From contig JAGMWU010000112.1 in NCBI GenBank assembly GCA_018697195.1, positions 43,421-107,420 on the forward strand: DNA of 64,000 nucleotides. Direction: 5' to 3'. The translations under genes and the position numbers were made by a program. Under the pieces are notes generated by a model that was given only the letters and a program-made list of their open reading frames with translations, did no database searches and was not told where the DNA came from. Shown here piece by piece: positions 45,180-56,827 of this stretch. The DNA is from Certhia americana. Lineage: Eukaryota > Chordata > Aves > Passeriformes > Certhiidae. Each line of letters begins with the position of its first letter. The stretch's first letter is position 1.

Positions 45180-46388
45180 AAACTGGTAATAGTTACTATT
45201 AATTTTTTTAATAAGTCTTGTCCTGTAGGAAGGCTTTCCCACTAATGTAGCCAACACATATCTATTTTGAAAAGTTCCATTACACAAGGTGCAAAGCTCC
45301 ATCCTTCAAACAAATTGTCTAACCGTGATTCACCATTTTCTTGGATTTGAGCTATCAGATCTTTCAGCTTTTGTATGCTTTTGTAGATAGATTCAGAAAT
45401 TATCAGAAATATTCATGCAACACAATCTTCCAAATTCTTTACAACCGTGTCTATGTGCCAGTAAAAGAAAACCAATTGCTGCTTTGTTTTGAAGGGTAGC
45501 ATGTCTAACACTGCTGATGTCTGTCATCGTAATTGCAATGGATGTGGCATTGGTTTGTTTACTTAGCCAACATCCAGCTTGATCTAACTGTTTCAATGCT
45601 ATGGCAGAAGCAAGTTGTGGTAAAAATAAACCTGCTGAAACTCTTTCTGCTTTCCAGGGCCTAAAATCACTCTTACAGTTTTCCTCATATCGATAGGTAA
45701 ATCTTTTTTCTCTATGTTTTTTCTTAATGACTTCCTTAGCACTAGGTGCTAACACAGTAAGCTGTCTAATACTGCACGGACCACCTTCAAGGCATGATGG
45801 AATGCCCTGCCAAGCCCTGTCTCTACAAATGAACCAATATCTTTTTGGTAACAGTTGTGGACATCGATCAACTCCAGGAATTTCACAGCAACTATCTGAG
45901 TTATTACACCAAAAACTCGCGTTTCTGTAAGCTGAGTAACTGGGAGTGACATTGTATCTTAAGAGAATCATGTCCTGCCCAATTGCTATCTGAAAACATA
46001 ACACAGAAATCCATTCTCAAAGAATTAAGCATCTCTAATTCTTGGAGTTCAAAAGGTGCTTTAGGAAGTTCTTTGTTCTAAAGGTCCAAATCAGTTATAG
46101 GATTGCTCCTATTTGCAATCTCACTTGTCTTACTATTAAGTTGCCTTTTGGTTTCAGGGTCATAATATATAGGTATCAGCCAATCTTTTACTGGCACACC
46201 AACTAGACAGGTTGAAAAAGCCTTAAAGGCTTTCCTGTGTTCAAATTGGACAGACATATGTATCCGAGCCTGCTGCCTTGACTAAGGTCACCCAAACATT
46301 GCTGTTCCACGGGCAAATCTGCACTGCAAGATGCAAGCAAAGCAAGCCAACACCAGTATAACAATTGATTTCGTTCCATCCCTTTCAT
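45180..46388 (-). pseudogene. env: ERV envelope gene, broken
   Basis: Minus strand. An ATG at 46388 opens a hydrophobic signal peptide (YWCWLALLASCSA) and the start of the surface subunit, interrupted by stops after 46203. A second open stretch (46004-45393) covers the C-terminal part of the surface subunit with several cysteines. It also holds a furin-type REKR site (45713-45702) and the start of the transmembrane subunit, including an internal heptad region and a C-X6-CC motif (CKEFGRLCC). The frame then breaks by a one-base shift in a T run near 45393, after which TM-like sequence goes on in another frame to ~45180. The membrane anchor is not clear. C-X6-CC plus furin site fits alpha-, gamma- or D-type retroviral envelopes. 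It is not functional as read. Confidence 0.85.
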
Positions 46389-49109
46389 AAGATATTTTTT
46401 GGCAAAAGAATTTCACATATGTATAAACTACGCTTATGCCAAAAGAGCTCTACAAAACCAACAATTCACATATTTATCATTAACATAAAGTTAGGGTTTG
46501 TGGGTTCCACCGGTGAACAAGGAACACCAGGCGTGACCCGTGATCTCTATGTTCGACTCACATTGTTAGCATACAGACACACATAATCACAGAGGGATTA
46601 TATGCGAGGTGCTTTTATAAAAGGCGGATGGGGGCTAGGGGTAGAAACCCAAATCTAGCTCCACCGGCTTTGTTCAAATGCACATATTTATACTATTCAG
46701 TTATATAACTGCATATTTGTTTAAGCAATATTAATCATACTTATATTATTCTATTGTATGAGCTACCACAATAATCACAGGTGCAGTTTCACGTGGCCTA
46801 TCAAAAACAATGCATAACATTCCTTTTCCACCTCCGTCAGATCTTAGTTTGATTTTTTCCATGATTTTCAGACCATTTTTAATTCAGAACATTTTAACCC
46901 TATACTAACAACATCTTCGTACTTGCTTCTCCAGTCTTGGGCTCATCAGTGCATTCTTGTGTGCAGTATGGTTTTACATTTTTTGCTGGAACCCACTTAA
47001 GTCCTGCACCTGTAAAGATACAAGTATGGCCTATTGCCCCAAGTTATTAGTCAAAAAGGACCTTCAATTTGTCCTGTCTCAGAATTTCTAATTAAAACAA
47101 GGGGATTTTCTTTCAATTTTACTTGTGCGTTATTTGAAAAACGCCTTAAAAATGGTGGATAGGGTTCTGAACAGACCTGTTCAAAAATTTAAAAACATAT
47201 AGAGCTTTGCTCAGTCTCATCTGTGGCATCACCTCTACTCCCCTTCTGTTTGTCTAAAATGGATTTTATTGTGTGATGTGTTTTCTTAATAATTGTTTGA
47301 CTTGTGGGAGAGTGAGGAATACTAAAGATGCGACGAACACTAATTTATTAAAAATGTGGCTAATTTTTGAGATACATATGCTGGATTATTGTTCATTTTC
47401 ACTTCTTGGGGTATAGTTAGTGAAACAAATATTTGCAAGAAATATTGACAGCCATGGTTACTTGTTTTTCTTGTGTGAACAGAAGTGAAAACTGTATTTG
47501 AGAATGTGTCTGCTGAAACATAAATGTTTTAAAATTTTTTAAAGGGCGGGTATTTAGTGATGTCTGTTCGTCATTATTGTAAACTTTGCAAACCCTGTGG
47601 AATGACTGTTCTTGAGGAAACGGGACTGTACAAGTTAACATGTGAAATATTTGCATAAGTGTTTGTGTGTTTTGGTGAAAAAAGGCATGACTCAGTTTTG
47701 CTTATTTAAAAATATTTGGCAAAGTGTTTGAAAAAACTATTTTCAGTTTATTTGTTCTTATATTTCTTTTTACTAGAAATTTTAGAAGCGAGGAATGAGC
47801 TTTGATGTTAGAGACAAAATATTGATTAGTTTTGTGTTGCAAAATTACATAAAGACATGAAAGCTAATGATACAGATTATCATTACTTGCATTTGTTAAA
47901 ACTGATTCTTTTATTTTTTTAATTACATTAGCAACATAAAAGGAATTTGTAAAATGAAAATTGTGAAATTTAACAACACATTTTGTAAATCATCTGAATT
48001 TTGCAATGCCTAATCAAGATAGTCTTTTTTCAGGGGCAAATAGATAATTGTAAAGTCTTGACATGTTAAAGTTACTAATCTTGTTTTCACTTTACTTACA
48101 ATTTGTTTTCATCTCTATAGTTGTAAAAATTGTCTTTGGACACTTGTAAGGAAGAAAGACCCATTCCATTTTTAACAAAGGATCTCTCTCCAAAGAGAGA
48201 TCACTGGTGATCACTGGTGTCTTAAGGACCTGTAGCTTTTTTTTTTTTAAATAAAGTTTATTGATTAATCTAAACAGAATTATTGGTTTTCTGTGTCAGC
48301 TTTAGAGTGGTGAGTTTTGACATGATCTCTGTCACAGCCTTACTTCCAGTTTTACTCCCCACTAAGACAGTACATTTCTCCCCCATATGGTGAGAGGCTT
48401 TTGAACAATGAAGGGACGTACTGTCACTATCTTTCTTTTAGGATTTGTAATGTTGATCAAGGATTTACTTCGCAGACATGCAGTAGCACCTCCAAGTCTT
48501 GTGAGGGCACCCACAGGTGCTTCTAAATTCCAATTACTGGGCTAAAACATGTGAGAAATTACAGTGACATCTGTACTAGTGTCTGGCATGCCTGCAACAT
48601 AAATTGTCTTACCACAGTGAGTCAGGCCGCAAGTCAACTCTGGTTGCTTATGGTTTACACATTCTACTTAAAAGACATCAGAATTTAGATTAAGGTTTCC
48701 AAAAGGCACAGTCTGAAATGTAGTCTATTGAAATGTGTTTTGTTTGTGTGTATTTATAGGTAAAACAAAAGCAGTAGCTATAGATGTGTTTGGTGGAATT
48801 ACCATAGGAACATTGAATGCAAGAGCTAAAATTACTAGTTTCGCATTGTAGTTTATTGAAACAATAGCTGGAAGGACTGAAAGTCCAAGAATTCTATTGC
48901 TGTCTTTGCTTATAATTAAGAAATCCTGGTTTCGTTGAAAACTGTTAGTAATTCATGTAGGAATACATTGATAACAAGAGTTATTTAAAAATATATTAAT
49001 TTTGAGACAACTAATTCGAATCTTGCATGTGAGGGAGTTTAAATGAAACTACTTGAGAAGCAGTTTGCTGAGGGAATGGGTTGCTAAGGCATAGGTAAGA
49101 TCAGAGTTG
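46389..49109. other. No gene; AT-rich decayed ERV interior
   Basis: Very AT-rich, no long frames. It lies between the env and gag pieces of the same orientation, where pol would be expected, but I find no RT or integrase motif. Most of pol seems deleted or unreadable. Confidence 0.45.
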
Positions 49110-49530
49110 GCAATTGAGGTACCTCTATTTGAGTCTCTGCGCGGTCACACACAGTCTTCTTTGGGTTTAATGACAGAGGTTTGTCATCGATGTCAAATCG
49201 ATAATGACAATACTTTGCTAAATGTTTCTCTTTTTGACATCAGGGACAAACATTAGGTTGCTTAGTTTGCTTAGGCTGGGTTGTGGTTGTAGGACAGTCT
49301 TTTTTCATGTATCCCTGTTTACCACAAGCAAAACAGACCCTTTTGGCAGAGTCTTGTTGCACGGCTGCAACGGTTTTTACAAGAGCTTGTTTCATTTTTT
49401 TCTCCCAAATTTTTTCCCAACTGTGAGATGATATATGGTGATTTGTGTCATTATAGAAACAAAATATGAGACTTATATAAATAAGAATACTGAGCTTAAA
49501 GTAAAACATGGACATAAGGCAAAGGAACAT
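49110..49530 (-). pseudogene. gag: ERV gag nucleocapsid fragment
   Basis: Minus strand. A 96-codon frame (49530-49240) carries a CCHC-type zinc knuckle CFACGKQGYMKKDC, with Tyr where the zinc-binding His should be. It stops within a second knuckle (C-P-stop-C...H...C) that is otherwise recognisable down to ~49190, followed by an IDDKPL-type tail. Two knuckles with this spacing and tail fit betaretrovirus/ERVK-like Gag. It could belong to the same provirus as the env at 45.2-46.4 kb or to the class seen at 4.1-6.6 kb; not resolved. Confidence 0.75.
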
Positions 49531-49699
49531 GCAAAAATTTCATTATTTTGTTTTGAATCCCTTTGGGGTAGTGACTTTTGCTATTATGTATTTCTTGCCA
49601 AATAATTGTACCCACTTTTATGTATAAGGAAAACTACAAAATTGTGCAAACATGTGAGGGCTTTTTACTGCTGAAGGCTTGTGTGAACATGTAGAGATT

Positions 49700-50037
49700 T
49701 GTTACTGTGGCTGCCTGCTGGCTGGGAGTGTGGCCTACCGATGTGTTTGGGTTTTGCCCAGACCTGATGGGGCTTGTGCCTGCGGCTCCTAGCTTGCGAG
49801 ACTACAAACTAGCCAACATGCCCTGGCTTGTTCAGACTTGTACCCCAGCACAGTAAGCATGACATAGCACAATGAGAAACTGCCTATAAGAGGGGCAGTG
49901 ACCAAGGGTAGAGTGGACGTGTTGATGGAGCGGAGACCCTCCGCATCCCCTCTGTGCTGGCTTACTTGTTTCTTATCAACAAATTAATAAATTGTCTATT
50001 GATTGACCAACCCAATTGTGGTGAGAAATTTATAACA
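49700..50037 (+). mobile_element. LTR-like element
   Basis: Starts TGTTACTGTG and ends TTTATAACA (TGTTA/TAACA termini), with CTATAAGAGG (~49885) and AATAAATTG (~49987) in LTR order. It lies opposite in orientation to the neighbouring gag and env pieces. No exact target duplication. Confidence 0.45.
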
Positions 50038-51551
50038 CAACTGTTTTTGAGATTCTATTATCTGCTCTCCATTCTATTATCTGCTTGTACCTCACGGGCA
50101 GAACAAGAAGTTGTCCATTTGAACTATCAAAATTTTTATCTACATATCATTTAATGTCAGACTAGTTAATTGAAATTGTAAAGAATAAAACTTCAGACAC
50201 AAACTCTTGTGTTAGGTTACCATTAAATAATACTAGGTATTAGTAAGTTTTTAAGTGTTAATGTACTTTAATAAACTAAAGTATGTTTGGCCAATCATGT
50301 ATTTGTATCCCTTCCCATCACTTACCTTGTATCCATGACCTCTTCTGACGAGAGCCACTTCCGCCCACCCCACCACGCCACGCTCCCAAAGGAACTTGCG
50401 CATGGACTATATGCAAATGAGGAGCCTTTGAAGAAATTCGGACCCGCAAAACAACAAACTAAGACACAATGAAAGAATAAAAATTATAATTCTAGCCCGG
50501 CAGAGCTGCAGAGAACCATAATACCAGATTCCGTCCGGTCACGAAACAGCACCCAGTCCTAAGGACACCCCTAGGCCACGAGCTGAAGAGTATCTTCCTG
50601 GTGTTCCCGTGAGGACGGAAGCCCCGGCTTTGCCTGCACTCCAGTAGACAAATCCTCCTTACCTCCTCCTTCGTGCTACTGCTGGGAGCTGTGGCGGCGT
50701 GCGCCCACCTGTCGGGCCCCCACCCTGAGCTAATCTTAAAAAAGGCCTAAACAAGGAGCAAAATCTCCTGCCCTGTTTTTGTCACAATGATTTTGTTTTG
50801 CTCTTCAGAGAAGTTTCTTCTAGACCAAACTTGATGTGAATAAAAGGCCATCCTTTCAAATGGCCTTTATTGAAATCAGCTCTTTGGGGTGGGAGCCTGA
50901 GGGGTAGCGCACACCGCCGCTACTCCAGAGCACGACAGGGAGAAGGAGGAGAAGTGTAGCAGCTTTACCACAAGGCAGAGCTGAGGCCTCACGAGAGTCC
51001 TCAAAAAAGCAAGTGGTAGCTTGCAGTCCAGGGGTGACACTCTGGTCGACTCCCATTCAGGTTATGGTGACCACATTCCGAAAAATGCCATGGGAGGATT
51101 GTTCAGCCTTTTCTCAGGTGTAATACGTTGTTGGGTTTTCGTTGTTCTAGAGACATTTTGTGTCAAATGGGCTCTTGCGCCCTTCATTTGCATATTTGCG
51201 GTAGTTGTCTCCTCCTCCTTAGTGGCGGGCACTATTTTGGGGAGCAGCGATGGCATTTCCCGATGGGATAGGGAAAGTACAGTTGGGGGAGAAGGTAATT
51301 TATTCTGTTAACAATTAACATGAGAATTGACTTACAGACTTAGAAACAGCATCAACCAACAAGTAATTTAATAAACTTAGGAAGTTATTACAACCAATTC
51401 AACATACTTAGGAACTTATTATAATCAATTCAACAAACTCAGGAACCTATTCCTAACAAAACTGAGACATTTGTGTAGTTTGATTAGACTCAGGATTAGA
51501 AAAATTTTGAAAATTTTGAAAACTGTCTATATTGTTAGAGATTCCCCCCCT
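50038..51551. other. LTR-like regulatory debris, no gene
   Basis: Two further LTR-like patches. One is on the plus strand at ~50280-50560 (GGCCAATCA, ATATGCAAATGAG octamer, GAATAAAAATT). The other is on the minus strand at ~50740-51300 (ATATGCAAATGAAG octamer, AATAAAGG at 50871-50866). Termini are not defined, so I do not call them as elements. Confidence 0.35.
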
Positions 51552-51620
51552 ACACACACGCACAGACACACACAGACACACACACAGACACACACACACA
51601 CACACACACACATACACACA
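51552..51620. repeat. (CA)n microsatellite, interrupted
   Basis: CA repeats with regular CAGA interruptions. Confidence 0.95.
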
Positions 51621-52318
51621 GATCAGCCGCAGCGCAGAGTTAGCTTTCTCAGCTGGGCCGGGAATCCTATTCCTCAGAGCAAGACGAGCAAGCGCCAGCC
51701 CATCTCACAGCCCCATCTCCCGCTCCGGAGAAAGTAGTTGGGGAATGCGCTATTGTTATGGAAACTGGGAGGTAGCAAGCCGTTTCCACCTCTCCTTGCA
51801 GTGAGCTGCACGAACAATGCTTCTCAGTCCGAGATTGGCCAGATTGCTAGGAAGGACAGCTGTCCTTCCAGGGAGATCACTGGAGATCTCTGCTGAGGTG
51901 AGGTATGTGCAGGAAGAACTAATTCCAGAGGAGGTACTTGCCAGATCTGCAGTTGTGTAGCACTAAAATGCTCCTCTCTTGGCACAGCTGACATCTGACA
52001 GCTGGAGGGATGGTAAAAGCTGTCTCAGCTCAAGCATTTCATGTTCCCTGTGGGTGACAGTGCGCTGCTGATTTATAGGAATAAATAAAAAAAAAAGGCC
52101 TTAAAAAAGTTAATGTAAGAAGGGAAATGGACAGAGAAAGAGAATAAAGAAAAAATAATTGGTGGGGGTCCCACGAGAAAAAGTACAGCGCTGTGTCTTT
52201 GCTGCGAGCTCCGGGGGGAAAGTGCTGGATTAGGGTCAAAACTCAGATTCATCATACAGGGAATTTCGTTTTGTCTGCTCCACATTTAAGTGGAAGCTGC
52301 TGCAAACTTGCTACCTCA

Positions 52319-52319
<1 letters not shown>
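51621..52319. other. No gene seen
   Basis: Unique-looking sequence between two CA microsatellites. Confidence 0.35.

Positions 52320-52366
<47 letters not shown>
52320..52366. repeat. (CA)n microsatellite
   Basis: About 23 uninterrupted CA units. Confidence 0.97.
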
Positions 52367-52368
<2 letters not shown>

Positions 52369-55300
52369 GCCCCTGCTCCCTCGGGCTTGGCTTTCTGCCG
52401 AGTTATGGATCAGGCACTTTACGGGAACTCTGGCAGCTACCATGGCTGTAAATGGTGGCTACTTGATGTTTCCTGAGGGCTGGAGGGGAGAAAAAGTGTT
52501 TCCTTCTGACTGTTGAGGTGATGTTGTTGCACTCAAGAGATGGGAGCAGGTTTGCCCTTGACTCCAGGATCTGAGCTTAGGCGGACCTGCCCTCCCAGGC
52601 TGTGTAGCCCCAGTTTAGAAGCACAATCTAGACTGGAGTCACTGGGCAGAAAAATGAAGCAGGGATGAGTCATTTAGCAATTGGTGAGCCTTCAGCCTTG
52701 ATAAGAGTCTGAGTAACTGGGAGGCAGTCTGCCTAGTGATTGCTGTTGAAGGATGTTCCAGAGACAGCCCACTTACAGTTCTGGCTGCTATGCTGGGTTT
52801 AATTTTTCATTTTTTTTCCGCTGTTGATCTCCCCATCAGCAAGCTAGGAAATATGTGTGGGAAACAAATCAGCAGCAGTCAGTAGGATGTGAAGTGATTC
52901 TCCTGATGGCACAGGTAGGACTGTGGGCAGTAACACCTATGGTGATTTAAAATCCAAAGACAATGTGTTGCTTTCTTGCTTGCAAGCCGTAAAATGGTTT
53001 GGAGGAAGGAAGTGAGAACCTGAGACAGCTGTTTTGTGAGGGATGTTGGATACTGTACAGCTGATTTGGGTTTTATATATTTAATTTCTTCAGAGCTCAT
53101 AAGTACAGGGGACAGGCTACTGTTACTGGTGTGAGCTGCTGCTGTACTGGTGAGCAGGCACAGGTGTCTGTGTAAGACTCTGGTCTCCCAGGTAATACAG
53201 GTCCCAAATTGCCTGTAGAGGGGTTTTTTTCCTGCCTCTTTAGCATTTCTCAGGCAAAATGGAGACTCTCCACCCCTACTGGACTGGCTGGGGACTGTGC
53301 TGGGAAGTGAGGGCTCCCCTAAACCTTGCTGTGCTCAGCTGCAGGAGTGAGCAAGACTTGCTGATGGATGTGAGGACAACACAATCCAGGATGGTAGTGA
53401 GGGCTGGTCTTAGGAGCGAGCACTAAGGAGATCTGCTGGTGTAAGGGCCACAAGTGACTGGAGGAACTAGCGACTCACAGTGAGAATCGATGCCTGGGGT
53501 CAGCCAAGAAGGCCAGGAAGCAGGGAAGTGGGGATCAGCCAAGCAGGAAGAAAGCCAATTCTCTTTGATGCCAAGAGGACATTTTAGGAACACAAGACTG
53601 ATGTTGGTTTGGAGCTGCCTGGAGTAGCCTATGGCATCCAAAAGACACGGGTGAAACAGGATAGTCTGTGTAGCTCAGAGTGCGGCAGCAGCATCCCAGC
53701 CTGGACTTATTGCTGCCCACACCCATGGGAGTAGCTGGGCTGCCCAGCTAGGGGTGTGAAAGTCTCTCCAAGCAGTCATGTGGGATGTTTTTCTTTAATT
53801 CATCAGCTGTAATTCCTCCTGGAGACATGTTTTTCTCATGGCTTGCTTCCTGTAAGTCAGCTGTTCCCACTCAGGAGCTGACCTCTGTGCAGCCTTGCCT
53901 GGGTTCAATTTTAAGGAATGCATCCTTTCCTTCCACCCAAGGATTCCAGTGCACGTAACACTCTCACCTCCCTCTTCCCTGACCCTGTTCTTTGTGTTCT
54001 TGGTGTTCCCAGGCTGAGGTTGCCCCTGATGAGATTTTTTGGCTCCCTGATCTCTTCACTTTTCTCAGTTTCTAAGAAGATGGGTGCAATGAGACAAAAA
54101 CATCTGCCCTTTGTAATTTCTGCAGGAGGACAACCCTGAGCTGCTGCTGGATTACACAAACCTCTGGTATTGCCACCATTTGATGGGACTCTTGGGTTTC
54201 CCATTCCCAATCCAGTGGTGTTTTGCTCTGATCAGAACCGAGCACAAACTGGGTCTGGGTTGTGTTGCCAGAATCCTGAGTTGTCTGAAATGTGATGCAT
54301 CAATACAAAATGCAGCTTTTGGGGTCTGACAATGGGTTTCTTTTCACATGAAACAAGTAAAGGAGTTTTCTCCGATACCTGAGTGCTGAGGCACAGGGAG
54401 GAAATCCAGGGAGCTGCTGATAGACTGATGAGGGAATAAAACTCAAGCGGACTGGTGGCTCTCAGCAAACTTTTGAACCTTTTCCTAAGGGATGGAACTT
54501 TTCAGGATGATTCAGAGCTGCTGTTTCCCCACAGAACCCCACCTGGACACCCTGCAGGCAAGGCCATTTGCTCTGAATTGCCTGACTCAGTTCTCCATCT
54601 TGCCTACACTTGTTTCCCTTCCCTGCCCACTCATTCTTTCTTTATCTTGTTGGCTCCCTTTCCTCTGGACAACAGCAGAGGAATCTGGGATTTGCAGCCT
54701 TTCCCTTCCCACTTCCCAAACCTCCTTCCTGGCAATGCTGTTTAAGAAGGCCTTGTGCCTTGTCCAAGAGGGACATCTAGTGGGTTTGGAGCTCAGGGAC
54801 CTGGGGTTTGTCTTTATTTCTTGCAATTTTTATTTATTCATTCGTAATCCTTATGAAGGAGCAAGAAACAAGGTTTCACAGGGTCCTGGTAGCCTGGTGG
54901 AGCTTTGGTGGCCAGTTCATGGGCTGTTTCTTTCTTTGTACTTGACATAGGGAAGTGGCTGGAATGGGAAGAAAGGTACTGTGGTAGGTTACACTGCTTA
55001 ATAAAACAAGACCTGTCTGAACACACTTCTCTGTGGATTTGGTTGCATAGGGCTTGCACTTTGATTTGGAAAATCATCTTCTGCCTTCTTCTTGCTTGGC
55101 CATGATCCTGCTGGTTGTGGCAGGATCCCCAAACTGCATGTGGGTACAAGGGAGAGAGAGTAGACAGTGGATCTGGTGTTCAGGTGATGGAACAGCCCAC
55201 TGCAGTTCCCTTGGGTGCAGGTACTGGGGCTCAGCTGCTGGGTGCTTCTCATGAACTGTTTCATTCTTTTGCATCCCATTATCCCAGGCAAATTCTGGGG

Positions 55301-56159
55301 ACTATCATCCATAACAACTCATGTTTAGGGAAACTTTTAGTACACCATGTATCTGGGGAGCTTAATTGCAAACTGTGGGACACTGCAATGTGTCATGAAA
55401 ACATTTGTACTTTTATTGGCTCAATGCTGCAAAAGTGCTGCTGCTGCTCCCTGGGTAAGAAGTAAATGCTTCTTTTTGTGCTGCTGTAGCATTGTGTAAG
55501 CACAGATCTCAGAATGTTCCTTAACTCTGCAGAGGGCTGAGGCACAAACCATCCTCCTACAAGCCCTTACAGCTGTTTCTTGTGGAGATTTCTCCACAGA
55601 CTTTGCATGTCTTTCCACCACAGTGGAGCAAGTATAGTAGTAGTGAAGTGTTTTACTGGGAGAGGCTCAGCTTCCCCCTTAGCATTGGGGGTCTGTGCTG
55701 ACAGTTTCTATTTCAGAAACACTTGCACAGAAGGTCAGGAAGAACCACACAGCCACATTATTAGAAAATATCCCAGTTTATTGCAGCATCTCAGTTCTGA
55801 GTGTTTTACAAAACAATGTATTTACAGGTGAGGAAAGGACCAACTCAGCTGGAGTGTGCTTTGCTGGGGCAGGAACAGACTACAGAGGAAAAAGGAGGAA
55901 AATCAGCACATTCACAAGTCACATTTTTCTTTACAAAAATAAGATAGGTGTAAGGCTGGTGTGCACAGCTGACTGGTCCTTGTGGGGAGCACTCCAGGAA
56001 GAATTCAGTGCAGCCCTTGTGCTTTTCACAGTGACTCCAGGCAACTGGGGCTCAGCAGAAATTGCATCAGCTCAGCTCAGTGCGATGTTAAGGCGCAGTG
56101 CGGTGATGCCAATGGCTCTGGGTCTCCATGTGTGCCAGCAGCTCTGCCTGTGGCTTCCC
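52367..56159. other. No coding gene seen
   Basis: Nearly 4 kb of unique-looking, moderately AT-rich DNA on the 3' side of ST14. No zinc-finger, LTR, CR1 or long frame recognised. It may be 3'-UTR or intronic sequence of a plus-strand gene ending at ~56535. Confidence 0.4.
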
Positions 56160-56285
56160 TCACAGTGAGTGATAGTGTTTGAGCCTGGCCCATGGCTTTC
56201 TTTGGGGTGAGTGATGGCATTTGAGCTCTGCCTGTGGCTTCCCTCAGGTGAATGATGGTGTTTTAGCCCAACATCTCTCTTTCAG
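56160..56285. repeat. ~42-bp tandem repeat, three copies
   Basis: GTGAGTGATRGTGTTTGAGC followed by a TGGCTTCCCTCA-like block occurs three times with ~42-bp spacing, the last degenerating into GGTGAATGATGGTGTTTTAG. Confidence 0.6.
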
Positions 56286-56540
56286 GCTCCCAACCCTGGA
56301 CTTGGCCATGCAAGAAGCAGAGCTGGACAGAGGACAGAAGGAGACCATGGTGTGGGACAAGGGAGGGATCCCAAAATGAATCCCCCCAAAACTATGGTAA
56401 GACCTTCCTTCAACCCCCTATGGCATAACATCAGAGAAAGGGATATGGATGGCTGTTTGAAAACAAATGCACGGCTTAGAATATACGCTGAAACCTTGTT
56501 TTTGAACTTGTCCAATAAAGTTTGCCTCTAAACACAAAGT
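56286..56540 (+). other. Candidate terminal exon of a plus-strand transcript
   Basis: Good acceptor CTCTCTTTCAG at 56285, an open segment ending in a stop near 56377 (MQEAELDRGQKE segment), then AATAAA at 56514-56519 in a TCCAATAAAGTTTGCC context. In mammals ZBTB44 lies tail to tail with ST14, so this could be the end of such a convergent neighbour, but no zinc-finger exon is visible. It could also be noncoding RNA. Confidence 0.35.
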
Positions 56541-56567
56541 GTTTGTCTTTTTTTTTTTTTTTTTTAA

Positions 56568-56589
56568 TTTATTTTTTAAAAGGTTTATT
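56568..56589 (-). promoter_or_regulatory. ST14 poly(A) signals
   Basis: Minus strand AATAAA at 56589-56584 and again at 56573-56568, followed directly by a genomic run of ~18 A (T on plus, 56548-56565). Distance from the stop codon is ~240-260 bases, so the 3' UTR is short. Confidence 0.7.
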
Positions 56590-56827
56590 ACTATATGTAA
56601 TCTTGAATGATGGCTCATTCAAATTGTTCAAGGGAAACTTCTCCAAACATGGATTTCTAAGACTAAGGGCTACACCAAACCATCAGCTCTAGTTGCACAT
56701 GGAGTCCCAGGTGCTTGCAGCGAGGTAGAGGGAGGATTGAAGTTCACAGTAGAGGCTGTGCACAGCTGGCACTGCCAAGTGCCTCCAGCCAGCGCTGTCC
56801 AAGAGGTGTCTAGGCAGGGATACATCC

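Noticed and set aside
50700..50740. Primer-binding site TGGGGGCCCGACAGG on the minus strand
   Set aside because: Partly resembles tRNA-Pro and tRNA-Lys sites but matches neither well, and LTR termini could not be paired.
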